This document shows positions 1 through 6,714 of a DNA stretch of 18,788 bases, piece after piece. A program made the position numbers and the translations under genes. How positions within the stretch are numbered: position 1 is the stretch's first letter; each line of letters starts with the position of its first letter. This DNA is from Pseudomonadota bacterium (lineage in GTDB: Bacteria; Pseudomonadota; Alphaproteobacteria; Rhizobiales; Methylopilaceae): positions 1 to 18,788 of the forward strand of contig JAEZCD010000197.1 in NCBI GenBank assembly GCA_023430145.1, given 5' to 3'. The notes under the pieces are model-generated. The model saw only the letters and a program-made list of their open reading frames with translations. It searched no databases and was not told where the DNA came from.

Positions 1-28
1 CGACCACATTCGCGTCGATGACGATCAA
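1..28 (-). CDS. PIN-domain toxin (VapC/FitB-like), N-terminal fragment at the window edge
   Basis: Only nine codons are inside the window. They read (M)IVIDANVV, the usual first beta strand of a PIN ribonuclease, whose Asp (codon 5) is the first metal-binding acidic residue. The start appears to be a TTG at 28-26 that overlaps the antitoxin stop codon (27-25), and a purine-rich GGGACGGA lies just upstream. The one-base-shifted overlap with a ribbon-helix-helix antitoxin is the normal gene arrangement of VapBC/FitAB modules. PIN toxins of this type cleave RNA and are neutralised by the partner antitoxin. The rest of the gene lies outside the window, so an intact toxin cannot be claimed. Confidence 0.65.
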
Positions 29-258
29 AGTCCGTCCCGCATCCGGCGGATGACCTCGGCGCTGTCGAGAGTATGTCCGGGCGGGGTGAGCGACCGCGAG
101 TAATCGCTTATCGCAAGGCGGCCGCGGCGATCGAGCCTCACACCCTCCCTGAGCGCCTCGATCGCCACCTCCTCGATCGTCCGCCCGGTCAGGCGGGCGG
201 ACAGTTCGAGATACTTGAAGAGATTGTCGTCGAGATTCTCGATCTCCAGCCGTGCCAT
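25..258 (-). CDS. FitA/VapB-like ribbon-helix-helix antitoxin
   Basis: A 77-residue protein. The N-terminal strand MARLEIENLDD is followed by two helices (residues about 13-24 and 28-40, containing SARLTGRTIEEVAIEAL), the pattern of FitA-type ribbon-helix-helix DNA-binding antitoxins. The C-terminal tail, about residues 45-77, would wrap the PIN toxin. The ATG at 258 was chosen over an upstream in-frame start because GGGAGG sits about 6 nt before it and the RHH fold begins exactly there. The toxin start overlaps its stop codon, so the two should be translationally coupled. By family knowledge the complex represses its own promoter; no clear operator was picked out in the 50 nt between this gene and the MAPEG gene. 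Assignment to FitA rather than another VapB subclass is tentative. Confidence 0.75.
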   Translation of the reverse strand: MARLEIENLDDNLFKYLELSARLTGRTIEEVAIEALREGVRLDRRGRLAISDYSRSLTPPGHTLDSAEVIRRMRDGL

Positions 259-308
259 CTCGGCCTCCCGCCCAAGCGAACCGTTCTGCTCACGTAATCG
301 CTCGCGCC

Positions 309-731
309 TCACAGCGCCAGGAAAAGCCGGAGCGCATAGATCAGCCACATCAGCAAGAGCACGGCGGCGCCGAAGGCGAAGGCGAGGCCACGCTGCGAAA
401 GATCGTTCGCGCCGGTGTGGATATAGGCATGGACGAGCCGCGAAAGCACGAACAGCCAGGACATGACGACGAACAGGAAGTCCGCCTGCTTCGTCTGCAT
501 GGCGAGGATGACGAGCACGTAGAACAGGACCGGCAGCTCGAACTGGTTCGAATAGGCGTTGCCGAACTGGCGCGTGCGCTCGGGGAAGGCGGCATCGTCG
601 AGCGTCACGTCGGTCGGCCGGACGCGGCCGCCGCGCAGCGCCGGCACGCGCAGGCTGACGGTCCGCAGCAGCAGCACCGCGGTCAGGAGAACGAGGACGA
701 AGACCGGTGCGAGGACCGCCTGGACGGACAT
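309..731 (-). CDS. MAPEG family integral membrane protein
   Basis: A 140-residue protein with four predicted membrane helices (about 4-27, 66-79, 85-104 and 116-138), the size and topology of the MAPEG family (membrane-associated proteins in eicosanoid and glutathione metabolism). Residues 51-71 hold ERTRQFGNAYSNQFELP, the conserved loop and second helix of bacterial members. The family includes glutathione transferases and peroxidases, but most bacterial homologues have no proven substrate, so none is assigned here. It starts 7 nt after the guaB stop. Its ribosome-binding site (GAGG) overlaps that stop codon (TGAGG), so co-transcription and translational coupling with guaB are likely. There is no obvious biochemical link to GMP synthesis. 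Confidence 0.85.
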   Translation of the reverse strand: MSVQAVLAPVFVLVLLTAVLLLRTVSLRVPALRGGRVRPTDVTLDDAAFPERTRQFGNAYSNQFELPVLFYVLVILAMQTKQADFLFVVMSWLFVLSRLVHAYIHTGANDLSQRGLAFAFGAAVLLLMWLIYALRLFLAL

Positions 732-738
732 GGGCGCC

Positions 739-2229
739 TCAGTTGCGGCCGGGATAGTTCGGGCTCTCGCGCGTGATCGTCACGTCGTGCGCGTGGCTCT
801 CGCGGAAGCTCGCCGAGGAGATGCGGATGAACTCGGCCTTCTGCCGGAACTCGGCCAGATCCTTCGCGCCGACATAGCCCATGGCCGCCCTCAGGCCTCC
901 CGTCAGCTGGTGCAGCACGCCGGCGATGGAGCCCTTGTAGGGCACCTGGCCCTCGATGCCTTCCGGTACGAGCTTCAGCGTGTCCTGGATGTCCTGCTGG
1001 AAGTAACGATCCGCCGAGCCGCGCGCCATGGCGCCGACCGAGCCCATGCCGCGATAGGCTTTGTAGGAGCGGCCCTGGTAGAGATAGACCTCGCCGGGGC
1101 TCTCCTCGGTCCCGGCCAGCAGCGAGCCGATCATCGCGCATTCGGCGCCGGCGGCGAGCGCCTTGGCGAGATCGCCCGAATACTTGATGCCGCCGTCGGC
1201 GATCACCGGCACGTCGGCCGCCTGCGCCGCCTCGACCGCATCCATCACCGCCGTCAGCTGCGGCACGCCGACGCCGGCGATCACCCGCGTCGTGCAGATC
1301 GAGCCCGGGCCGATGCCGACCTTGATGGCGTCGGCGCCGGCATCGATCAGCGCTTTCGCGCCGGCCGCCGTGGCGATGTTGCCGGCCACCACCTGCACGC
1401 TGTTCGACAGCCGCTTGATGCGGGTCACCGCCTCGAGCACGCGCGCCGAATGGCCGTGCGCGGTGTCGACGACGACGAGGTCGACGTCGGCGTCGATCAG
1501 CCGCTCGGTGCGCTCGAAGCCCGGATCGCCGACCGTGGTGGCGGCGGCGACGCGCAGCCGCCCCTGCTCGTCCTTGGCCGCGTTCGGATTGAGCTGCGCC
1601 TTCTCGATGTCCTTCACCGTGATCAGGCCGACGCAGCGGAAGCGGTCGTCGACGACCAGCAGCTTCTCGATCCGGTGCTGATGCAGGAGGCGCTTGGCCT
1701 CCTCCTGGTCGACGCTCTCGCCGACCGTGACGAGGTTCTCCTTCGTCATCAGCTCGGAGACCGGCTGCTGCAGATTGTTGGCGAAGCGGACGTCGCGGTT
1801 GGTGAGAATGCCGACGAGGCGCCCGGCGCGCGCGCCGGCGCCCTCGACCACCGGGATGCCGGAGATCGCATATTGCTGCATCAGCGCCAGGGCATCGGCG
1901 AGCGTCGCCTCCGGATGGATGGTGACCGGGTTCACCACCATGCCGGATTCGAACTTCTTGACCTGCCGCACCTGCTCGGCCTGCACGGCGGGATCGAGGT
2001 TGCGGTGGATGACGCCGATGCCGCCGGCCTGCGCCATGGCGATGGCGAGCCGCGCCTCGGTGACGGTGTCCATGGCCGAGGAGAGGATCGGGATCTGCAG
2101 CCGGATGGCGCGCGTCACGCGGCTGCGGACGTCGACCTCGCTCGGCATCACCTCGGAGGCGCCGGGTCGCAACAGGACGTCGTCGAAGGTGAGGGCCTCA
2201 GCGTTCTGCGGGCCGAGCAGGCGAGCCAT
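739..2229 (-). CDS. guaB: Inosine-5'-monophosphate dehydrogenase (IMPDH)
   Basis: A 496-residue cytosolic enzyme of normal IMPDH length. It oxidises IMP to XMP with NAD+, the committed step to GMP. The (beta/alpha)8 barrel is interrupted by a pair of CBS domains at about residues 95-210. Visible landmarks are the active-site loop GIGPGSICTTR (306-315, nucleophile Cys312), the phosphate-binding DGGIKYSGD (345-353), the RGMGSVGAM segment (393-401), and the mobile flap GSADRYFQQ with the catalytic Arg408-Tyr409 pair. The ATG at 2229 has AGGGAG about 8 nt upstream. All key residues are present, so it should be active; the CBS pair is the expected site of adenine or guanine nucleotide control. The MAPEG gene follows at once, and the MFS gene is divergent. 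Confidence 0.98.
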   Translation of the reverse strand: MARLLGPQNAEALTFDDVLLRPGASEVMPSEVDVRSRVTRAIRLQIPILSSAMDTVTEARLAIAMAQAGGIGVIHRNLDPAVQAEQVRQVKKFESGMVVNPVTIHPEATLADALALMQQYAISGIPVVEGAGARAGRLVGILTNRDVRFANNLQQPVSELMTKENLVTVGESVDQEEAKRLLHQHRIEKLLVVDDRFRCVGLITVKDIEKAQLNPNAAKDEQGRLRVAAATTVGDPGFERTERLIDADVDLVVVDTAHGHSARVLEAVTRIKRLSNSVQVVAGNIATAAGAKALIDAGADAIKVGIGPGSICTTRVIAGVGVPQLTAVMDAVEAAQAADVPVIADGGIKYSGDLAKALAAGAECAMIGSLLAGTEESPGEVYLYQGRSYKAYRGMGSVGAMARGSADRYFQQDIQDTLKLVPEGIEGQVPYKGSIAGVLHQLTGGLRAAMGYVGAKDLAEFRQKAEFIRISSASFRESHAHDVTITRESPNYPGRN

Positions 2230-2352
2230 GCCATTCTCCCTGGAAGCCGGCCGGGGCTCGCGGGGCTGGCGAGGGCGGCAAGGCGGCCGTTGGCGGGGAA
2301 GCGTTGGCGGCGGTGTCTAACACGGGGAGAGGCGGAGTCGGAAGGGGCGTGG

Positions 2353-2368
2353 CTGCCATGCATGGCAG
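2353..2368. promoter_or_regulatory. Perfect 16-bp palindrome, candidate operator
   Basis: CTGCCATGCATGGCAG is its own reverse complement. It lies in the divergent region between guaB (start 2229) and the MFS pump (start near 2457), about 125 nt and 90 nt from the two starts. A second short dyad, CCCGG-GCATA-CCGGG, follows at 2382-2396. Palindromes of this size are typical binding sites for dimeric repressors such as TetR or MarR types that control efflux pumps. No regulator gene is adjacent, so the function is inferred. Confidence 0.4.
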
Positions 2369-2456
2369 GGATGCTGGCGTACCCGGGCATACCGGGCTAG
2401 AAGTCCCGCGCGGGCGTGCCGGGTGCGCGGCCGCCGTGAACCCCATCCCTGCGGAA

Positions 2457-3938
2457 ATGCTCGCCTTCGTCAATGGCAAGGGGGGTCCCCTCCCCCGCAC
2501 GCGGCTCGTGCCGCTCATCGTCGCCTGCGCCCTGTTCATGGAGAACATGGACTCGACGGTGATCGCGACCTCGCTGCCGCAGATCGCCGCCCATCTCGGC
2601 GAGAGCCCGATCGCGCTGAAGCTGGCGCTGACCTCCTACCTGCTCTCGCTCGCCGTCTTCATCCCGATCAGCGGCTGGGCCGCGGATCGGTTCGGGGCTC
2701 GCACGGTCTTCCGCGGCGCGATCCTCGTCTTCACGCTCGGCTCGATCCTCTGCGGCCTATCCTCCACCCTGTTCGAGTTCGTCGGCGCCCGCATCCTGCA
2801 GGGCATGGGCGGGGCGATGATGGTGCCGGTCGGCCGGCTCGTCATCTTCCGCACCGTGCCCAAGAGCGAGCTCGTCGCCGCCCTCGCCTGGCTCACCATT
2901 CCCGGCCTGCTCGGCCCGGTGATCGGCCCGCCGCTCGGCGGCTTCATCACCACCTATTTCTCCTGGCGCTGGATTTTTTGGATCAACGTGCCGATCGGCG
3001 TGCTCGGCATCGTCCTCGTGTCGCGCTACATCGAGAACACGCGCGAGGCCGACGTGCCGCCGCTCGACGCGGTCGGCGCCGTCCTCTCGGGCCTCGGCCT
3101 CTCCGGGCTCGTGCTCGGCTTCTCGGTCGTCAGCCAGACGATCGTGCCGCCGGCGATCTCGGCGAGCCTCCTGATCGTCGGCGCCATCGCCACCGGCCTC
3201 TATGTGCGGCACGCCCGCCGCGTGCCGCATCCGGTGCTCGACCTGAAGCTCCTCCGCCTGCCGACGATGCGGGCGGCGCTGGTCGGCGGCTTCTTCTTCC
3301 GGGTCGGCGTCGGCGCCATCCCGTTCCTCTTGCCGCTGATGCTGCAGCTCGGCTTCGGCTACACCGCCTTCGAGTCGGGCCTCCTCACCTGCATGGCGGC
3401 GGCGGGCGCCATGGCGTCGAAGACGAGCACTGCGCTCCTCCTGCGCCGCTTCGGCTTCCGGCCGCTGCTCATCGTCAGCGCGATCGTCGCGGCCGTGCTG
3501 CTCGCCGTGAACGGCCTTTTCCGGCCGGACACGCCCTATATCGTCATGGCGGTGGCGCTGCTCGTCGGCGGCTGGTTCCGGTCGCTGCTGTTCACTAGCC
3601 TCGCCGCGCTCGCCTTCGCGGACGTGCCGCGTGCCAGGATGAGCAGCGCCACCAGCCTGTCGAGCGTCGCCCAGCAGCTCGCTCTCTCCTCGGGGGTCGC
3701 GGCGGCCGCTCTGGTGCTCGAGCTCGCGAGCTATTTCGGCGGCGAGCCGGAGCTGTCGCTGTTCGACTTCAGCATGGCCTTCTATGTCGTCGGCGCGATC
3801 TCGCTCACCGCGCTCGCCTGGTTCGTCCGCCTGTCGCCGACCGCCGGCGAGGAGATCGCCGGCCGCAAGATCGTCGCCGAGGATGCTGGCATCGCCGACG
3901 CGGCCGCGGCGCCGCCGAGGGATCTTTCGCAGCGCTGA
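2457..3938 (+). CDS. MFS transporter, DHA2 (EmrB/QacA-like) family
   Basis: About 493 residues of inner-membrane transporter, with enough hydrophobic segments for the 14-helix DHA2 type of drug:H+ antiporter. The first helix carries ENMDSTVIATSLPQIA, characteristic of DHA2 members. The motif A region is GWAADRFGART. The antiporter motif C region reads GLLGPVIGPPLGGF, followed by SWRWIFWINVPIGV. The C-terminal tail of roughly 35 residues is polar and Ala-rich. The frame stays open upstream to a TTG at 2304, but the extra residues do not resemble transporter sequence. ATG 2457 or GTG 2436 puts the protein start just before helix 1; neither has a strong ribosome-binding site. It is divergent from guaB, and its stop codon abuts that of rlmE. 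The substrate cannot be told from sequence. Confidence 0.88.
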   Translation: MLAFVNGKGGPLPRTRLVPLIVACALFMENMDSTVIATSLPQIAAHLGESPIALKLALTSYLLSLAVFIPISGWAADRFGARTVFRGAILVFTLGSILCGLSSTLFEFVGARILQGMGGAMMVPVGRLVIFRTVPKSELVAALAWLTIPGLLGPVIGPPLGGFITTYFSWRWIFWINVPIGVLGIVLVSRYIENTREADVPPLDAVGAVLSGLGLSGLVLGFSVVSQTIVPPAISASLLIVGAIATGLYVRHARRVPHPVLDLKLLRLPTMRAALVGGFFFRVGVGAIPFLLPLMLQLGFGYTAFESGLLTCMAAAGAMASKTSTALLLRRFGFRPLLIVSAIVAAVLLAVNGLFRPDTPYIVMAVALLVGGWFRSLLFTSLAALAFADVPRARMSSATSLSSVAQQLALSSGVAAAALVLELASYFGGEPELSLFDFSMAFYVVGAISLTALAWFVRLSPTAGEEIAGRKIVAEDAGIADAAAAPPRDLSQR

Positions 3939-3940
3939 CG

Positions 3941-4633
3941 TCAGGGCGCCGGCCGGAACCCCGTCGCCAGCACGTAGAGCTCGGCCGAATCGCTGCGGCT
4001 CGCCGGCGGTTTCACGTGAACGACCTTGGCGAAGCGGCGCTTGAGCGCCGCCAACAGCGCCGCCTCGGTGCCGCCCTGGATGACTTTCGCCAGGAACCTT
4101 CCGCCGGGCGCCAAAACCTCCATGGCGAACTCGGCGGCCGCCTCGACGAGCATCATGGTGCGCAGGTGGTCGGTCTGCCGATGGCCGGTGGCGTTGGCGG
4201 CCATGTCCGAGAGGACGACGTCGGCCGGCCCGCCGAGCAGCGCCTTCAGCCGCTCCGGCGCCTCCTCGGCGAGGAAGTCGAGCTGCAAGATCTCGGCGCC
4301 CGAAACCTCGGCCATGGGCAGGATGTCGATGGCGACGACCCGTCCCCGCCGCGGCGCGTCGACCTTGGCCGCCGCCACCTGGCTCCAGCCGCCGGGCGCG
4401 GCGCCGAGGTCGAGCACGCGATCGCCAGGCTTCAGCAGCCGGTGCGCAGCATCGATCTCGAGCAGCTTGAAGGCCGCGCGGGACCGGTAGCCGCCCTCCT
4501 TGGCGGCCTTCACGTAGGGGTCGTTGAGCTGCCGCGTCAGCCAGCGATGCTGCGCCGTGGTTCGCCCGGCGGGCTTCTTGAGGCGCGTCGACAGGGCGCG
4601 CGCGCCGGAGCCCGTCTTGGCCAGCGGCTTCAC
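3941..4633 (-). CDS. rlmE: 23S rRNA (uridine-2552-2'-O)-methyltransferase RlmE (FtsJ/RrmJ)
   Basis: A 230-residue SAM-dependent methyltransferase that modifies U2552 in the A-loop of 23S rRNA, a late step of 50S assembly. The SAM-binding motif is VLDLGAAPGGWSQ (residues 73-85). The K-D-K-E catalytic tetrad of the RrmJ family is intact: Lys56 (RSRAAFKL), Asp143 (LSDMAAN), Lys183 (AKVIQGG) and Glu218 (SAELYVL). The N-terminal ~25 residues form a basic extension, as in many alphaproteobacterial members. The GTG at 4633 was chosen because it overlaps the ppx stop in a GTGA arrangement and removes an Arg-rich stretch that is only the ppx tail read in another frame. It should be co-translated with ppx. 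Its stop nearly touches that of the convergent MFS gene. Confidence 0.95.
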   Translation of the reverse strand: MKPLAKTGSGARALSTRLKKPAGRTTAQHRWLTRQLNDPYVKAAKEGGYRSRAAFKLLEIDAAHRLLKPGDRVLDLGAAPGGWSQVAAAKVDAPRRGRVVAIDILPMAEVSGAEILQLDFLAEEAPERLKALLGGPADVVLSDMAANATGHRQTDHLRTMMLVEAAAEFAMEVLAPGGRFLAKVIQGGTEAALLAALKRRFAKVVHVKPPASRSDSAELYVLATGFRPAP

Positions 4634-5733
4634 CGCCGGGCGCCGCCCGGGCGCCACACGCCGGCGGCGCGCATCAGCTCGACGAGAATGCCCTCGCGCA
4701 AGCCGCGATCGGCGACGCGCAGCCGCGTGCACGGGAAGACGCGGCGGATGCCCTCGAGGATGGCGCAGCCGGCGAGCACGAGGTCGGCGCGCTCGGAGCC
4801 GATGCAGGGATTGGCGACCCGCTCCTCAAAGCTCATGTCGCGCAGCCGGTCGACGACGGTGGTGACCTCGCCGGCGGTGAGCCAGAGCCCGTCGACGCGC
4901 CGCCGCTCGTAGCGCGGCAGGCCGAGATGCACCCCGGCGATGGTCGTCACCGTGCCCGAGGTGCCGAGCATGTGCAGTGTCGCGAGCGCGGCCGAGATCG
5001 CCGCCCGCGCCGGCACCGAGCGAACCAGCGCCTCGGTCTCGGCCACCATCGAGCCGAACACCTCGCCCGGCACGGCGACGCCGCCATAACGCTCGGCGAG
5101 GGTGACGACGCCGACCGGGAACGACGCCCAGGCGCGGATGATCGGCTCCGATCGCGGCCCGTGCGGCGTCTCGAGCCAGACCACTTCCGAGGAGCCGCCG
5201 CCGATGTCGAACAGCACGACGCCGGCCGCCTCGGGGTCGACCAGCGGCGAGCAGCCGGCGGCCGCGAGCCGCGCCTCGGTGGCCCGGTCGATGATCTCGA
5301 TCTCGAGGCCGGTCTCCTCGCGCACGCGGTCGATGAACTCGACGCCGTTGTCGGCGGCGCGCGCGGCCTCGGTGGCGATCAGCCGCGAGCGCGTGACGCC
5401 GCGCGCCCGCATCTTGTCGCGGCAGACCTTCAGCGCCTCGATCGAGCGGTCGATGGCGGCGCCGGAGAGCCGACCGCTGGCGGCGAGCCCCTCGCCCAGC
5501 CGCACGATTCGCGAGAACGCGTCGATGACGCGAAAACTTTCGCCCTCGGGGCGGGCGACGAGCAGCCGGCAATTATTGGTGCCGAGATCGAGCGCGGCAT
5601 AGACCGGCTCGCCCCCGCCCGGCCGGCGCCAGGGCGACGGACGCTCACGCCTCCCCTGGCCGGGGAAGCGCACACGCTCCTCCTGTTGTCCGCGCGGCAG
5701 CACCTCCGCGCGCGGACCCGCATGATCTGCCAC
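4630..5733 (-). CDS. ppx: Exopolyphosphatase / guanosine pentaphosphatase family protein (Ppx/GppA)
   Basis: A protein of about 367 residues of the sugar kinase/Hsp70-like fold that hydrolyses inorganic polyphosphate or pppGpp. Counting from GTG 5733, the first phosphate loop is DLGTNNCRLL (49-58), the TEAARAA segment with the likely catalytic Glu is at 121-127, and the second loop DIGGGSSE is at 176-183. The short length shows that the C-terminal helical/HD-like domain of E. coli Ppx (513 residues) is absent, as is common in alphaproteobacteria. The basic ~40-residue N-terminal extension before VYAALDLGT is also usual for the group. GTG 5733 was preferred because GAGG lies 4 nt upstream; a TTG at 5790 is also in frame. 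It overlaps rlmE by four bases. Ppx versus GppA activity cannot be separated from sequence. Confidence 0.92.
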   Translation of the reverse strand: MADHAGPRAEVLPRGQQEERVRFPGQGRRERPSPWRRPGGGEPVYAALDLGTNNCRLLVARPEGESFRVIDAFSRIVRLGEGLAASGRLSGAAIDRSIEALKVCRDKMRARGVTRSRLIATEAARAADNGVEFIDRVREETGLEIEIIDRATEARLAAAGCSPLVDPEAAGVVLFDIGGGSSEVVWLETPHGPRSEPIIRAWASFPVGVVTLAERYGGVAVPGEVFGSMVAETEALVRSVPARAAISAALATLHMLGTSGTVTTIAGVHLGLPRYERRRVDGLWLTAGEVTTVVDRLRDMSFEERVANPCIGSERADLVLAGCAILEGIRRVFPCTRLRVADRGLREGILVELMRAAGVWRPGGARR

Positions 5734-5893
5734 TCTACCTCGCCCGCCGGCGATCCCGCTTTTTCGGGCGCCGTCCGTGTTTCCGATCAAGGAGAGTTTA
5801 TCAACCGCCGGCTCCGCCGCAACCGGGACGCCGTCGCTGCCCGAGCACGGCCCAAATCAGCTCCTATATGATGCGCACGTGGAGGAACTGGAT

Positions 5894-6190
5894 TTGCGCA
5901 ATCGCGATACGTTCCGGCTGGCGGCGGAGACGTTCCGCATCCCGCCGTGGAAGCTCGGGCTCGGGATCGCCGCCGCCATCGCCGCGGCGCTGACGCTGAC
6001 GGTGCTGGCGACCGGGCTGTTCCTGATCGTCTTCCCGCTGGTGCTGGTCGGCTTCGGCCTGTCGCGCCTGTTCGGCGGCAGGCAGTCGGCGACGGTGCCG
6101 GCGACGCGCCGTCCCGGCGGGAACCGCGTCATCGAGGTCGAGTATCGCGTGCTCGACCCGGACGGCGAGTGGCGGGACAGGCGGGGGTGA
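5894..6190 (+). CDS. Small membrane protein of unknown function
   Basis: A 98-residue protein not recognised as a named family. A polar N-terminus (RNRDTFRLAAETFRIPPWK) precedes a long hydrophobic stretch at about residues 19-56, enough for two closely spaced membrane helices, and ends with RLFGG. A short cytosolic tail contains the acidic segment VIEVEYRVLDPDGEW. The TTG start at 5894 is proposed because GGAGGA lies 7 nt upstream; an in-frame GTG at 5879 is only 1 nt upstream of that GGAGGA, and the longer in-frame start at 5777 would overlap the region upstream of ppx. It is divergent from ppx. The strong ribosome-binding site and coherent composition argue that it is a real gene. Confidence 0.7.
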   Translation: MRNRDTFRLAAETFRIPPWKLGLGIAAAIAAALTLTVLATGLFLIVFPLVLVGFGLSRLFGGRQSATVPATRRPGGNRVIEVEYRVLDPDGEWRDRRG

Positions 6191-6201
6191 GAGCGCCCCC
6201 G
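6182..6201 (+). terminator. Possible terminator hairpin after the small membrane protein
   Basis: CGGGGG and CCCCCG form a 6-bp all-GC stem around an 8-nt loop that includes the gene's stop codon. There is no downstream T run, so intrinsic termination is uncertain. The site lies between two convergent genes. Confidence 0.25.
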
Positions 6202-6276
6202 TCCTCCGGCGCCGATCATAAGCGCAAGTGCGGCGGCAGCTTCGGACGCCGTGCCCCCGCGCACTGAGCTCTGAGG

Positions 6277-6564
6277 CTACTTCGCCTTCGCCTTCGGCTT
6301 GGCCGCGGCCTTCGGCTTGTCGGCGGCTTGCGTCAGCGCCGACGCAGCGACCGATTTCGCCTCCTTCGACGCCTTGGGATCGCGCAGCACCTTGGATGCG
6401 GCGGCGGCGACCTTCGCGCTCGTCTTCTCGCCGGTCTTGCTGCCGGTCTGCGTCAGCGCCGAGGCGGCTGCCGACTTCGCTTCCTTCGATGCCTTGGGAT
6501 CGCGCAACACTTTCGACGCCGCGGTGGCGGCGGCTTTTCCGGTCGACTCGGGCTTCTTGGCCAT
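6277..6564 (-). CDS. Ala/Lys-rich two-repeat protein, histone H1-like composition
   Basis: A 95-residue, highly basic, Ala- and Lys-rich protein with no aromatic residue and no cysteine. It consists almost entirely of two copies of a ~29-residue unit (residues 11-39 and 51-79) sharing ASKVLRDPKASKEAKS and ASALTQ. They are joined by a GSKTGEK linker and followed by a KPKAAAKPKAKAK tail like that of histone H1-type bacterial proteins. The ATG at 6564 has GGGAG about 9 nt upstream. Similar small repeat proteins are common in Hyphomicrobiales genomes, but I know of no demonstrated function. DNA or RNA binding is inferred only from composition. It is convergent with the small membrane protein. Confidence 0.8.
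   Translation of the reverse strand: MAKKPESTGKAAATAASKVLRDPKASKEAKSAAASALTQTGSKTGEKTSAKVAAAASKVLRDPKASKEAKSVAASALTQAADKPKAAAKPKAKAK
6328..6414 (-). repeat. Coding repeat, second unit of the Ala/Lys-rich protein
   Basis: This encodes residues 51-79 and matches the unit at 6448-6534 at nearly every residue; in the region of overlap only about two positions differ. The units are spaced 40 residues (120 bp) apart. Confidence 0.8.
6448..6534 (-). repeat. Coding repeat, first unit of the Ala/Lys-rich protein
   Basis: This encodes residues 11-39 with the core ASKVLRDPKASKEAKS. It is the partner of the unit at 6328-6414. Synonymous differences between the copies suggest that the protein sequence, not recent DNA duplication, is conserved. 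Confidence 0.8.
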
Positions 6565-6714
6565 TTCCGTCTCCCTGCTTGACAGCACAGCTTGATCGCA
6601 ACTGCACGCGAGTCGCAACCCGGGAGCGCCGGCGCGACGCTTCAACGGTGGACAAGTGTTGCCCGCCGGACGACCGGCGACGGAGCCCAGGAATTCACGG
6701 CGGATGCTGGACGA

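Noticed and set aside
559..2400. A 613-codon open frame on the plus strand across guaB
   Set aside because: It is the complement of an intact guaB. The translation is low-complexity Arg/Asp/His-rich, as expected from a shadow frame in GC-rich DNA.
2304..2456. N-terminal extension of the MFS protein from TTG 2304
   Set aside because: The extra 51 residues are not transporter-like, the TTG has no ribosome-binding site, and the region contains the palindrome and behaves as intergenic sequence.
5734..5893. Promoter-like pieces (TTGATA on the minus strand, TATATG at 5865-5870 on the plus strand) between ppx and the small membrane gene
   Set aside because: No partner element was found at convincing spacing, so no promoter is called.
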